A program made the position numbers and the translations under genes. Shown here piece by piece: positions 37,330 to 48,585 of a stretch of 64,000 nucleotides of DNA. Numbering within the stretch: position 1 is the first letter of the stretch; every line of letters starts with the position of its first letter. The DNA comes from Austropuccinia psidii (Eukaryota > Basidiomycota > Pucciniomycetes > Pucciniales > Sphaerophragmiaceae), in NCBI GenBank assembly GCA_023105745.1, contig JALGQZ010000003.1, forward strand, positions 76,978,696-77,042,695, in the 5' to 3' direction. Below the pieces are notes generated by a model that worked only from the letters and a program-made list of their open reading frames with translations, was not told the origin of the DNA and did no database searches.

Positions 37330-38315
37330 TGTCTTTAATCAAATACTGTGCAGCTGGCAACAGACTCAGTAAAAGATATATCACTAGTCCAGAATCTTCA
37401 GAAGCAGAATCTGAAGACAGTATTGAGGTGCAAATTGCTAAAAGAGGCACCTTATTTAATTCTGAAAAGAATAAATTACCACCAAAAGGTGTGTTTTTAT
37501 CTTTATTTTTACTCTTTATCCTTAAATTGACGTAAAAATGGTGCATACCAGAAATGGAAGCAACTATTCAGTCCAACCAGATGGATGTGGACAAGGAAGA
37601 GGCAAGACCAAATCCAGAAGTGCCAAATCTTCCACAAGAAAGACACATTTGGAGGATTCCAGAGTTGCCCCCCATTCCCCAAGGTCTGTACCAACAGATT
37701 TTGACGTGAATTCTGAGCCTGAACTAATTGATGATAATATTTCCAGGGCTGAACCATTTTCAAGTGGCAGCAATAGAAGAGTATCAGAGCCAGTACAAAA
37801 ATTGGTTCAGAGCAGCCAAAGAAGAGGAGTGGGAAATCTGCCCAAGCCTTTGGCAGGGGGCCATGAACTCCTACTTACACATCAAGAGCTTTCTGGGTCA
37901 GGAGAAGACCATAGAACTCTTAGGAGGTTGGAGCCCCCTGTCTTGCAAAGACAAGGTCAAAAAGATAAAGAATTGGTTGAAGAACCAGAGTCTTTTATCC
38001 ATAGACCAGAAGAAAGAATTGGAAATGACTCCAACTTTGGAGACAGAGGCACCAGTGGCATCTACCAGCTCCAAACCAGCTCCAGAAGTATCCAAGGACA
38101 AGCCCAAAGGACCTCAAAAGAAACAGAGAGGTCCCAAGAACCATCAAGGCAAGGGCAAAGGCAAAGCCAATTGGCACAGACCTTACCCACAAGGGTACAG
38201 GATCCCCAGATTGGAGCCTTCAGCCGTGGACAGTGTCTTCAATATGGCCAGAACTCTTATGGAATTCACAGCCAAAGAGCAGGAAAGGATGAACAGGACT
38301 TTTCCACGCAAATAA
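37330..38315 (+). CDS. A1 spliced overlapping ORF (basic accessory or Gag-like protein)
   Basis: Predicted exons 37330-37488 and 37747-38315, intron 258 nt (GTGTGT...TTTCCAG, with a CTAAT branch-like site). The first exon is acidic ([11 protein letters not shown]) and has no ATG, so an earlier exon is needed. The second is read +1 relative to gag-pol. Donor and acceptor phases equal those of A2, and the junction gives G-LNHFQ. About 241 residues from the first exon codon: YQSQYKNW, an [11 protein letters not shown] stretch, [14 protein letters not shown], a lysine-rich tail ([13 protein letters not shown]), and a MARTLMEF...FPRK end. By eye about half of the second-exon residues match A2, more than in the overlapping gag-pol frame. 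Function unknown. No similarity to a named domain is recognised. Confidence 0.62.
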
Positions 38316-41300
38316 ATGATGTACATAGAAGTATTAGTGTAGAAATTGGCAAACTTGAGTCAAAGTTGAAGCAAATTACATTAGACATCAATGATTTAAA
38401 GAAAAATGACAAGCAACATTCTGATTGGCATAAATTGACAACTGTCACCCTTGAGTCAATTAGCAATGCTTGTGAAAGAATTGAGAACCAATGTCAAAAT
38501 AATGACACAGAGGATATTTCCATCTTTAAAGTAAATGATAGACTTAAAACTCTTGAAGACCATGTCTTACAAATAGTTAAGAACACCAATCAATTTGCTA
38601 TACATTTAGCAAAAAGTGACAGTGAAAGGCAGAAATTGAAGAATGAAATAATTGCAAGTGTGGAGCAAATTCATAAGAATCATGAACCACATATGCCAAG
38701 ACATTCTACACTTTTGACTGAAGAAAAACTTTCTGTCAAAGAAAGTTTGACTCCATTCTTAGGAGAGAATGTTATTTCTGCAAAGGATATTCCCAAATTA
38801 GAAGAATGGCCAACATTCTCTGGTGAAGGAGAATACAACCATATTGAATTCATCAGGACTATTGATATGTTGCAAGAGGACTTTAATATACCTGATGAAA
38901 TCATAGTAGGAAAATTACATTGTTTGTTTACCAAGACTGCAAAGAAATGGTATTACAAAATGAGAATGGATCATGGAAGACATGACTGGTCTTGGTTGAA
39001 ATCTGAAGTGATTACCAAATGGGCCAATAATTCTTGGAGGTTTAAAATGGAGAATGCTTTTGAAAGTGCCATTTTTAACTCAGAAAAAGACAAACCACTT
39101 ACTTGGTTCTTCAAACAAAAAGACAGATTATCTGCTTTACACCCAGATATGTCTGACACTATGATTAATATGAAAATATTAAGAAAGTGTGGAGGAGAAC
39201 TGGAACATGCTATCAAAAGCAGATGTGTGGAACCCTGTTCAACAGAGGACTACATTAATGCTATGGAAGATATCATTACCAGAACAAGAATTGGTAAAAC
39301 TTGGGTTAGAAACCCAATAGAGTCCAAAATAGTCTCAAAGATTCCTAGAGAGGAAAGAAGACCAGAAAGACCTGTCTTGAAGTGTCATAAATGTGGAAGT
39401 ACTTCACATTTAGCCAACACTTGCCCTAAGAAGACAAAGATCAATGAAGTTCAAATCATTGAAGACATTCAGTGTACTGAAGAGAAAGAAGAGTCTGATC
39501 AAGATTCTGCAGTCTCTGAAGATACACCAGTAGAGGACTATCCCATTGAAAACATTTCAGCTTTCTTTGAGGTCACAGAAGTCCATACCCACTTGCCACA
39601 GTACAGTGAGTATTGCTACAACCTGATCAATATCCAAGATGCCAGAATGTGTAAAACAAAACCTGCTAGAGGAAAGGGTTATACTGCTGGAGCATCCTGT
39701 ATCACATCAGTTCTAATGGGTGATATTGAATCCAAAGTAAATCTGGATACAGGGGCATTTTGCACTTGTATTGGCAAGGATTATCTCCAAATTATACTTC
39801 CTGAATGGAAAAACCATCTATTACCAATAGAAGGTGTACAGTTCAGTAGTGCCAGTAACAATATGTACCCCTTGGGCATATTGGATACTAATATTGTATT
39901 CCCACATCCAGCAGGAAGTGTAAGAATGAAAACTGAGATTGTAGTAATGGATAATTGTACATCTCAGCATATCATTCTTGGAAATGATTACTTGAATATT
40001 TATGGTATTGATATAAATAACCATAAAGACAGATATTTCACAATTGGAGATAACAAAAGGCAAAAATTTGCTTTCTCCAATATGCCAAAACAGATATCTG
40101 TAGTATCTTCTGTCAAAGATACTTACAAAGATGAATTTGTGTCTAAACAACTTGTTGAAGCACAAATTAATCCATCATTGTCACCAAAGATGAGGAATGA
40201 ACTTATTGATGTATTATATACATACAATAATGCATTTGCATCTGATAATGAACCATTAGGCGCTATAAGGGGACATGAAATTGATATTACTCTTAATATT
40301 GATAGACCATATCCTCCAGTACTTAGAAGACCAGCTTATCCAGCCAGTCCCAGAGCTAGAGAGGCCTTGGAAAAACATATCCAAGAGTTGATACAACTTG
40401 GTGTGCTAAGGAAAGTAGGCCATAATGAGGAAGTTGAAGTGACAACACCTGCATGGCATAATGATAAGTCAAGAATGGTTGGAGATTTTAGAGCTTTGAA
40501 TACCTACACAGTTCCAGATAGGTATCCAATCCCTAGGATCCAAGAAACCTTGACTCAATTGTCTAAAGCCAAGTATATAACATCAATGGATGCATTAAAA
40601 GGCTTCCATCAAAATGTTTTGACGCCTAAAGCTAGGAAATTACTTAGAATTATCACTCACTGTGGTATTTATGAGTATCTTAGAATGCCATTTGGCATTA
40701 AAAATGCTCCATCTCATTATCAAAGAATGATGAATACCATCTTCCCCACAGAATTGTCTGAAGGATGGCTTATCATTTATATTGATGATATTATTATATG
40801 TTCTGACTCATGGTCTTTGCACCTTGAAAGACTTGCAAGAGTACTTCATAAAGTTGCAGAAGTGAACATGAAAATTTCACTTAAGAAATGCAATTTTGGT
40901 TTTGAAGAACTCAAAGCATTAGGACATGTTGTTTCTGGTTTGAGCTTGGGTATTGACAAGAATAAAGTAGCAGCAGTGTTACTTAAGCCAATACCCCAGA
41001 ATAAAAAAGAAATGATGTCTTTTCTTGGATTTGCTAGTTACTATAGGCAACACTTGAAAGATTTTGCAATTCTAGCCAAGTCACTTTATAGAATCTGTGA
41101 TCAACAGACTGTATTTGAAATGACACAGGAAAGAATTAAAGCTTATGAGAAGATAAAGAAAGCCCTTACAGAAGCACCTTTACTCCTCATGCCTGACTGG
41201 AATATTCCTTTTAAATTGTACATTGATGCATGTGGGGATGGATTAGGGGCAGCCCTACACCAAGTCCAAATTATTGATGACAAACCTACAGAAGGACCAG

Positions 41301-43231
41301 TTTGTTATATCTCAAGACAAATCAAACCAACAGAAGCCAGATATGGTGCAAGCCAAATGGAGTGCTTATGTTTGGTATGGGCACTTGAGAAATTACACTA
41401 TTACCTTGATGGCAGTGTTTTTGAAGTGATAACTGACTGTAATGCCGTGAAATCACTTCTTAACATGAAAACTCCCAACAGACATATGTTGAGATGGCAA
41501 ATAGCCATTCAAGAATATAGAGGAAACATGACTATAGTTCATAAAGCAGGAAACATTCACAAAAATGCTGATGGACTTAGTAGATGGGCTTTAGCCAACA
41601 CTCCTGATAACCCAGCTTATGTACCTTTGGAAGCTGAACCACAGATTCCAATTGAAGGGATTAGCATAACTGATATTGGGACTGAATTCTTTGAAGAGGT
41701 CAGAGAGTCTTATAAACAAGACAAGAATTGTCATATCTTGACTTCTTTATTGGATAAAGACTGCAAAGACACATCTTTGGTTAATACACTAGATGAAGTT
41801 TGGAAAAATTCCTATTCTGAAGGAAGATTTCACTTGTTTGATGGGATTATTTACCATAGAACAAAACATTCTTGTGTGATGACATTGTGTAGTAGATTGC
41901 TCATCAATACCATTCTTCATGAATGCCATGATAGCATTTACTCTGGACACCTATCAGAAGACAGAACACTTGAAAAGGTGAAGAACTGTGCATGGTGGCC
42001 ATCTTGGAGAAAAGAAACCATTGAATATTGCCATACCTGTGATAGATGCCAAAAAGCAAACAGGAGTACAGGCAAGAAATTTGGATTAATGATCCATATT
42101 CAAGAACCAAAATCCCCTTGGGAAGTTGTTCACATGGATTGGGTCACAGCACTTCCTCCAAGTGGTGACAAAAGTTATAATGCTTGTTTAGTCATTGTAG
42201 ACAGATATAGCAAAACTCCCATATTCTTACCATGTCATAAAGATGACACTGCTATGGATACAGCTCTTCTTTTATGGAGTAGAGTTATTTCTCATACAGG
42301 GTTATTTAAGAATATCATAAGTGACAGAGACCCCAAGTTCACATCTGCACTTTGGACCAATCTTCATAGATTGTTTGGGACTAAGTTATCATTCTCTACA
42401 GCATATCACCCTCAAACAGATGGGCTAGCAGAGAGGATGATTCAAACTTTAGAAGACATGATCAGGAGATTTTGTGCTTATGGATTGGAATTTAAAGACT
42501 CAGATGGCTTTACCCATGACTGGTGCACTCTGATACCTGCATTAGAATTGGCATACAAGACATCAGTCCATTCTTCCACAGGACAAACTCCTGCTATGTT
42601 AGAAAAAGGATGGAATCCAAGACTCCCAGCAGACACACTGAGGAAAGACTTGATTGACATTCATCCTACAGCTTCCAGCTTCAAATTAATGCTTGATAAA
42701 GTAAAACACCATGCAAAACAAAGTATGGATAATGCTTTTGATTATGCAAAACAGAAGTGGGACAAGAGTCATAAAGTACCAGACTTCAAAGTAGGGGACT
42801 TAGTTCTAGTTTCAACCTTGAATTTTAATAATATCAAAGGCCCAAAGAAACTTAAAGATTCTTATGTAGGACCTTTTGTTATTGTTGCCTTACATGGAAC
42901 CAATGCAGTTCAAGTGGAATTGAGTGGTGAATTGGAAAATAAACACCCCACATTTCCAGTCAGCCTGATAAAACCTTATCAACCAGCTGACAAAGAATTG
43001 TTTCCTTTAAGGAACCCAACTCCTTTAACTGTGCCCCCTGTGGAACAGAATGAAGACAGAAAGATAAAGAAAGTCATTAAAGAAAGGAGACTTAGGGGTA
43101 AAAATCAAAGAGAATATCTTGTCAGATATAAAAATCCAGTACATGAAGATGAATGGATGGCAGAATCAGAAATACCTGACTCAGAAAAACTCTTAAGAAG
43201 ATTTAGACATGAAAGAAGGCCACAAGCCTGA
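37538..43231 (+). CDS. A1 Gag-Pol polyprotein (1,897 aa), open but with an RT deletion
   Basis: Full-length polyprotein in one frame. In order: N-terminal low-complexity part (1-260) overlapping the spliced ORF; coiled-coil-like region; capsid-type Gag domain (about 420-590); zinc knuckle [14 protein letters not shown] (about 617); retropepsin LDTGAF (about 735); reverse transcriptase with YIDDII (about 1080); RNase H YIDACGDG (about 1228); integrase with HMDW (about 1530), SDRDPKF (about 1593) and the E of LAERM; chromodomain-like C-terminus (EYLVRYKNP, about 1858). Compared with A2 and C, nine bases are missing at about 40450, so [10 protein letters not shown] reads TTPAWHN. This is a core strand of the RT fingers region, so the enzyme may be impaired although the frame is open. 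Confidence 0.95.
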   Translation: MVHTRNGSNYSVQPDGCGQGRGKTKSRSAKSSTRKTHLEDSRVAPHSPRSVPTDFDVNSEPELIDDNISRAEPFSSGSNRRVSEPVQKLVQSSQRRGVGNLPKPLAGGHELLLTHQELSGSGEDHRTLRRLEPPVLQRQGQKDKELVEEPESFIHRPEERIGNDSNFGDRGTSGIYQLQTSSRSIQGQAQRTSKETERSQEPSRQGQRQSQLAQTLPTRVQDPQIGAFSRGQCLQYGQNSYGIHSQRAGKDEQDFSTQINDVHRSISVEIGKLESKLKQITLDINDLKKNDKQHSDWHKLTTVTLESISNACERIENQCQNNDTEDISIFKVNDRLKTLEDHVLQIVKNTNQFAIHLAKSDSERQKLKNEIIASVEQIHKNHEPHMPRHSTLLTEEKLSVKESLTPFLGENVISAKDIPKLEEWPTFSGEGEYNHIEFIRTIDMLQEDFNIPDEIIVGKLHCLFTKTAKKWYYKMRMDHGRHDWSWLKSEVITKWANNSWRFKMENAFESAIFNSEKDKPLTWFFKQKDRLSALHPDMSDTMINMKILRKCGGELEHAIKSRCVEPCSTEDYINAMEDIITRTRIGKTWVRNPIESKIVSKIPREERRPERPVLKCHKCGSTSHLANTCPKKTKINEVQIIEDIQCTEEKEESDQDSAVSEDTPVEDYPIENISAFFEVTEVHTHLPQYSEYCYNLINIQDARMCKTKPARGKGYTAGASCITSVLMGDIESKVNLDTGAFCTCIGKDYLQIILPEWKNHLLPIEGVQFSSASNNMYPLGILDTNIVFPHPAGSVRMKTEIVVMDNCTSQHIILGNDYLNIYGIDINNHKDRYFTIGDNKRQKFAFSNMPKQISVVSSVKDTYKDEFVSKQLVEAQINPSLSPKMRNELIDVLYTYNNAFASDNEPLGAIRGHEIDITLNIDRPYPPVLRRPAYPASPRAREALEKHIQELIQLGVLRKVGHNEEVEVTTPAWHNDKSRMVGDFRALNTYTVPDRYPIPRIQETLTQLSKAKYITSMDALKGFHQNVLTPKARKLLRIITHCGIYEYLRMPFGIKNAPSHYQRMMNTIFPTELSEGWLIIYIDDIIICSDSWSLHLERLARVLHKVAEVNMKISLKKCNFGFEELKALGHVVSGLSLGIDKNKVAAVLLKPIPQNKKEMMSFLGFASYYRQHLKDFAILAKSLYRICDQQTVFEMTQERIKAYEKIKKALTEAPLLLMPDWNIPFKLYIDACGDGLGAALHQVQIIDDKPTEGPVCYISRQIKPTEARYGASQMECLCLVWALEKLHYYLDGSVFEVITDCNAVKSLLNMKTPNRHMLRWQIAIQEYRGNMTIVHKAGNIHKNADGLSRWALANTPDNPAYVPLEAEPQIPIEGISITDIGTEFFEEVRESYKQDKNCHILTSLLDKDCKDTSLVNTLDEVWKNSYSEGRFHLFDGIIYHRTKHSCVMTLCSRLLINTILHECHDSIYSGHLSEDRTLEKVKNCAWWPSWRKETIEYCHTCDRCQKANRSTGKKFGLMIHIQEPKSPWEVVHMDWVTALPPSGDKSYNACLVIVDRYSKTPIFLPCHKDDTAMDTALLLWSRVISHTGLFKNIISDRDPKFTSALWTNLHRLFGTKLSFSTAYHPQTDGLAERMIQTLEDMIRRFCAYGLEFKDSDGFTHDWCTLIPALELAYKTSVHSSTGQTPAMLEKGWNPRLPADTLRKDLIDIHPTASSFKLMLDKVKHHAKQSMDNAFDYAKQKWDKSHKVPDFKVGDLVLVSTLNFNNIKGPKKLKDSYVGPFVIVALHGTNAVQVELSGELENKHPTFPVSLIKPYQPADKELFPLRNPTPLTVPPVEQNEDRKIKKVIKERRLRGKNQREYLVRYKNPVHEDEWMAESEIPDSEKLLRRFRHERRPQA

Positions 43232-43278
43232 ATATGTCTATAAATGTGCTTTAAATTACTTGATCTGAGTAATGTGAA

Positions 43279-43373
43279 GAGGTTGGACAGTGGACATTAA
43301 CCCCCTTTTGGGGCCTTATTCTTTTTATCACTAATAAAATTGTAGTACAATTTTATTTTTTGGTGGGAGGGAA
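43279..43373 (+). promoter_or_regulatory. A1 3' conserved block, hairpin and polypurine tract
   Basis: GAGGTTGGACAGTGGA (43279-43294) is followed by CCCCTTTTGGGG (43302-43313), a small hairpin, and by the polypurine tract GGTGGGAGGGAA ending at 43373, directly before the 3' LTR. The counterpart of 20071-20161 in A2. Confidence 0.7.
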
Positions 43374-45290
43374 TGTGAGCCTTGAGGTATATTTTACATA
43401 CCCAAATAGGCCACAATTATCTTAAAAAGAAATTTTGAATTATGCAAAACTCATAAGTCATGCATATATCCAAAATTCATCATTTTCAATTTCAGAAAAG
43501 ATGAATAACTTTTTATTGAGTAAGTAAATCCATGGATTTAAGACCAGATTTGGATTCTACACAAAAATTCACCTAGGGTAGCTCCATAGAGTGAATAAGC
43601 TCAATTTAAGTATTTGAGGTGGTAAAATGGAAAATACTTCAATACCACATCATTAATACCACATAAAAGATCCGTGAAAATTTTTGTTTTTCTTGATTTT
43701 TAGCCAAAATAATGGGAAAGTGAGAAATCCCATGTTACATATACACTAAGAATAGTGTTATGCATGTTTTGAGCACTTAATATCATGGTATTCTTACATG
43801 GACTTTTGGTACACCCATAGTGGATATCTCACTTTAAGCTTAAATTACTATTTTGACGTAAAAAATAGGCAAGGGGGACAAAAGACATCAAAGAGAGCCA
43901 GGGTACCCAACTTCTGAGGCCTCAGAGGCGTGGATAGCTCCAGAGCATGGATCCATGGCTCATCTTGGCCCAATTGGTAAACTAAAACTCTTTGGGAACT
44001 TGGTTACCAAGTTACAACTACTGTAAAACATCAGAAAATAGTAAATAACCTGCTATTTTGACGTGCCAAGGAGGTAATGAGCTACTTACACTCCTGTAAC
44101 CATGTCAATTACTAATGACTTTCCATGTATAAACACCAAAAGAGTAATTAAAACCCTTTTGGGACCCATATTCATTGATTTACCTCATAGCAACCAGCAA
44201 AACACTGCTATTTGCAATTCTACGTAGAAATGAGGTAAAACCTTCAAAAATTCATTAAAAATACAATTCTTAATGAATCTTTCTGAAACTTTCAGGACTA
44301 AAGGAGAACTGTATTATCTATGGTACAACCAAAAGAAATTACAGTTTTACTAGTAAAATTAAAAGTTTTACTTACAGTCCATTTTTGGATATTCTACGTG
44401 AAACACTGAATCTTCAAAAATTCACAGTAATTACAACCTGTGATGAAATTGGCAATAACATTGATAACTTTGAGAAATCAATGATTATTTTAGAATAAAA
44501 GAAGATTTACAAGTGTTACTCCTTTTATTCTTAACCATATTGGGGTTGGTAGTCACGTAAAAGCATCAATTAAGTAATTATGATAATCTTACATGACAAC
44601 AGATGATGCAATCAATAATCCAAAAAGGTTTATTGTTTTCTCACTCACTGGTTTTTCAGTTTGCTCCATGGCACGCCTCTGTGAGCTGTTGTTGACTTAA
44701 AAGAAGCCTCTTCTTGCTGTTTTTTCATCATCATCTTATCAATTTATTAAATCTTTATTACCAACAAGTAAGTATTAGTTCAACTATTCTTAAGTGTTTT
44801 AATTCTTTCAGAATCAATCAGAAAGACGTGAAATCATAGAATCCAACTATATATTGTTGTAATACTGTTATAAATCCTTTTGATCCCTTAAATCCACAAT
44901 TCCACGTCAAATTTCTCTACTTTTATTATCAATAAGTTCTTTGGAGTATTAGTGAGTCATTTATCTTTAATTCTTAAAGTTTTTCTCTAGTAATAGTTTT
45001 CTTCAAGAATTATCTTTATAATTATTCTTGCAAAAGATAATTATATATTAAAATAATTTTATTATTTTAATAAAGAAGTTTTTATTATTAAATTCTTCTT
45101 GTAATTGATTCTTGTAGACAATTACTTGCTCACTGTTAAAATCACTAGTAGTGCTTAACACGTGAAAGAAATAATTTTTAATTATTTAATTGTGGTTATA
45201 ATAATATTTTATTATTATATTTCATAAGAACAGACATAGTACTGTTGATTAATAGTAATATTATCATCAGTTTCATAGTCACATCTTACA
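43374..45290 (+). repeat. A1 3' LTR
   Basis: 1,917 bp, same length as 34922-36838 and almost identical. Followed by gtcac (45291-45295), the target duplication. Confidence 0.95.
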
Positions 45291-45295
45291 GTCAC

Positions 45296-47375
45296 AGGCT
45301 GACATTTTGAGTCAAGAGTCATAAAATGAATTTTTAAATTATGACAAAGAAGCACATTGGAAGAAGAGGATATTCAACTAATTCTTATAAATAATTCCTC
45401 TTGTCTATATACAAAGCTTCAATATAATTTGAATTTTTTTCAGGAGGTTATTTTTGTATGTGGAGTATTATCAGTAATTTTAATTATGTTATTCTCTAAT
45501 TTAATAAGCTTGTTCATTGATAAAAGTAATAGGTTTTATAAGTCCTCTTTATGATGAATTTGATTTGACCAATTTATCTTTATATCTTCAAGATATCTCA
45601 ATATTATTGATGAGAAATATTTTTTTACTTACTTTTAAATAATTACTGATGATGATACATATTAATTTATAGTTTTGAAAGAGCTCTAAGAATTACTTTA
45701 CCACATTTATTTCAGTTAGAAATAATTATTACTATGAAATGAATGTAAATTTCTTACATTTAATCAAGGCAATATGAAGCATCCTTCTATTCAACTCAGT
45801 TGAGATAATGAATAATATTATTAATGAATTATTGAGTTTTGAGAACTTCTCATATTTTAAGGGAGTGCACAAGAAATGAGAGATTTTAATATGAAATATT
45901 GTTGCTAATGAAATAAGAAGAAAAGTGCTAATTTCCCTGATTCCACCAGCTAAAAGGAGATATTTTAAGAAGCTCCTAGCAATCCTCAATATGATAAAAA
46001 ACAAAATCTGAGAATCCTGTAATAAACTAATTCAAATAGATGGTTGTAATCCATTGCGTTCAGTACTTGTCCTGAAGTAATTTGATGATTTCAAGGTTGA
46101 GATAGAACTCAACTCTTCACCAGATTTTCTTATGGACATCCTCCACAATTATTTTTTATTTAGGGCTTCAAATCAAGTTCATATCTACCAATTACAAATT
46201 TTCCTAGTACGTAAGCGGCTGAATTGTGGGATGCATACAAGTGCAGGTATGAGTAACTCATGCTACTTGTATTTGAGTAGTGTTATTTGTTGTATTAGTT
46301 GTAGTATTAACAAATACAATACGTCGAGAAAACCTTGTTAAGCTTAAATAGATGATAAAATAGAATTGAATATGAATTATGCATCATTAAATTATTTAAA
46401 AGACAATTTATATGAAAAGGGAGATTTGTTCTTTCAATTTTACCAATCTTAATATTTTTATTTTTATTTTTTATTATAAAGGTACGCTGATCTACAATAG
46501 GGCGCATCTATTCTCTTAATTTTTTTTCTCTTAATCTTACTAATATTAAGATTTTTATTTTTATTTTTTATTATAAAGGTACGCTAATCTCCAATAGGAG
46601 AGATTATTATTTTATTTAATCAGTTTATTATTAAAAAGCGATTAGCGGTACGTAGATTGAATAAATTATTCATAGATAGATTTGATGACTAAAATTACAA
46701 GTTATTAAAAAAAATTATAACGTGCCAGAACTTGCCAGAAGATAACATTATTGATGACCTATCATAAAACTTGTTCTTGCGAAGGAAAGCAAAAATTAAA
46801 ACACATCCAAACAAAACTCCCTCAAGCCAAGGGTGTGCCATCAAGAGTTGTAAATGAGCGCTACAGGTGTGCCATAGATGACCTATCATAAAACTTGCTC
46901 TTGCGAAGGAAAGAAAAAATTAAAACACATCCAAACAATACTCCCCCAAGCCAGGGGTGTGCCATCAAGAGTGGTAAATGAGCGCTACAGGTGTGCCATT
47001 CTAAGCCAGTGGCTTGCCATGGTGGGAATAACTCGGCGCCATAGGCGTGCCATTTGGACCTCAAGCCACCCTAAGCCCACTGCCTACCGCATGGCACCTT
47101 ATTTTTTGAAATCCAACGCACTTTTAAAAAGAAATCCCACAGCTTGAGTGTGGTGCATTATTACCTCTACTGTAAGCAGATTTAGTGGGCGGTGCGTCTC
47201 TGCGTTATGGTGAGATTCGTTGGTTTTGTGTAAACTACTTGTTAATTCCCCCCACACCCGAGTGTATGGAAAGTCAGAAGGCTAAGATTCAACTGTAAAT
47301 AATTAATTACTAAGATAATAGTATTGCACCTTTGTAAATAGTTTCTGATAGTGTGGTATGTGAACTCAATAACAC

Positions 47376-47410
<35 letters not shown>

Positions 47411-47753
47411 GAAACTTCGCGATATGAAGCATGCGTTGTGTGGCACGAAGTTGGGCACCAATTGGTCAAAAATAGTCAAGACCAACAAAAAAGATGACAT
47501 CAGATTTGATGGCTCATTTTGCTGCAAGCCACAGCGCAAAGAAAAGCAAATAAGACTCATTTTCAAGTTGCGGATTATTCAAGGAAGGAAGCCCTCTACC
47601 CGGTCGATGTGGAAACAGGGAGGCAAGCCCATAGCCTTGAACTGTACGATTGCTCATACCCAACCGAGCTATGGCGCATTCCAAGGTGGCAAAAGTCTTT
47701 GCTTTGCTTCCATTGAAATATTTCTGTGGCCCGAACAGCTCGTTCACGAAGAT
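45296..47753 (+). other. Low-copy intergenic DNA upstream of the secreted-protein gene
   Basis: No gene supported. 45296-46690 is AT-rich. 46430-46660 holds two copies of an AT-rich unit ending TATAAAGGTACGCT(G/A)ATCT(A/C)CAATAGG and an inverted repeat (GGTACGCTAATC near 46578 against GATTAGCGGTACGT near 46640). 46753-47000 is a tandem pair of a 124-bp unit ending AGGTGTGCCAT. A run of 28 A lies at 47379-47406. From about 46750 onward the base composition is visibly richer in G and C than in the transposons. Short ORFs here (for example 47424-47771) have no supporting features. Confidence 0.55.
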
Positions 47754-47760
47754 TATAAAA
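47754..47760 (+). promoter_or_regulatory. TATA box of the secreted-protein gene
   Basis: TATAAAA in the context GATTATAAAAGCAGCCC, about 153 bp upstream of the ATG at 47913. It would place transcription start near 47785 and leave a 5' leader of about 130 nt, ordinary for a fungal gene. Predicted from sequence only. Confidence 0.5.
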
Positions 47761-47912
47761 GCAGCCCTTAGTGTCCCTTAGAGGATCTCCCTACAGCAAT
47801 CACTGACGCAGCCTACGTGAACCGATAGTTGTTATTTCTTTAGAAGAAAAAGAAAGAGATCCTTGTTTCGCAGTAACCGTAAACAAACCATCAAGAACTT
47901 ATCAGCCTAAAA

Positions 47913-48585
47913 ATGCTTTCATCTATCTTCTTCACCTTCATTATCTTCTATCTCCAGGCAAACATCATTCAAGTCTCTGCCAAGACCCAGAACAAGGTGA
48001 CTCTTCATCCTAATTACTATTGGCGTTTTGTTTTTTAGTCAGAATTCTTCTTGAACTCTCAACCTGTGTATTTTTTTCATTCCTCTCCAGATGGTTTGTT
48101 TGAATGGTGCACAAATCGGACTGCTTTATCCTGATGGCCGTTATGCTAAGTCGGACGCCGCTGCACACGACATCGCGCCAAGCGGGGCCTGCACTTGCTC
48201 CTCGGTCGAAACTTTGACGTGTACAACGCCACCCTCTGGTTACAATAAACTGCCGTCCGGAACCATCTTGTGTGGAAATTACAAGCAATGCCCTACTAAG
48301 CGATCGAACTCTATAGTGCGTAATTTCTTCATCTTTTTGCTGATATCATCTTCAGTCAAATTGGCCTAATATGGTTCAATCATTGTTTTTTAGGTCGTTT
48401 GTCTCAATGGTTCTCAAATCGGGTTGCTTCTACCTGATGGAAAGTACCAATCAAAGACTTCTAAACAGGGTAACGGATTCTGCCAGTGTGATACAGATGG
48501 ACTCAGCTGTCCTACTCACCCTACTGGGGAAAACGCACTTCCAGGAAATCAAGGCCACGTGGTTTGTGGCACGGACCGCTGTTAA
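47913..48585 (+). CDS. Secreted cysteine-rich protein with two tandem six-Cys modules (candidate effector)
   Basis: Three exons: 47913-47996, 48091-48315, 48394-48585; introns of 94 nt (GTGACT...CTCCAG) and 78 nt (GTGCGT...TTTTAG), both phase 0. The product is 166 aa. Exon 1 encodes a signal peptide (MLSSIFFTFIIFYLQ..., likely cut after VSA, about residue 23). Exons 2 and 3 each encode one module with the pattern VCLNG(A/S)QIGLLxPDG(R/K)Y, then C-x-C, C, and CG-C: six cysteines each, twelve in all, none elsewhere. An ATG opens exon 2, but without exon 1 the signal peptide is lost, so 47913 is preferred. Small, secreted, cysteine-rich and lying between transposons, it has the usual profile of a rust effector or apoplastic protein. 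No named family is recognised; the role is inference. Confidence 0.8.

Larger units (their letters stand above)
34922..45290 (+). mobile_element. Element A1: full-length, very young Ty3/gypsy element
   Basis: 10,369 bp with target duplication gtcac (34917-34921 and 45291-45295). LTRs are both 1,917 bp and differ, by eye, at about two positions (near 35427/43879 and near 35684/44127), so insertion is very recent. Internal region: duplicated primer-site block, leader, upstream exon, 1,897-codon gag-pol, 3' block and polypurine tract. It is about as divergent from A2 in sequence as a separate subfamily, with the same gene plan. Confidence 0.95.

Noticed and set aside
46695..47064. Two similar minus-strand ORFs (WHTCSAHLPLLMAHPW-like)
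   Set aside because: They come from the 124-bp tandem repeat, whose length is not a multiple of three, so no repeat protein can be encoded.
47379..47406. Run of 28 A, as a possible retroposed poly(A) tail
   Set aside because: No target duplication, no polyadenylation signal just before it and no recognisable retroposed body were found; a simple homopolymer is enough.
47424..47771. 115-codon plus-strand ORF just upstream of the secreted-protein gene
   Set aside because: It overlaps the likely promoter and TATA box, shows no signal peptide or domain, and has shadow ORFs in other frames; GC-richer DNA simply has fewer stops.
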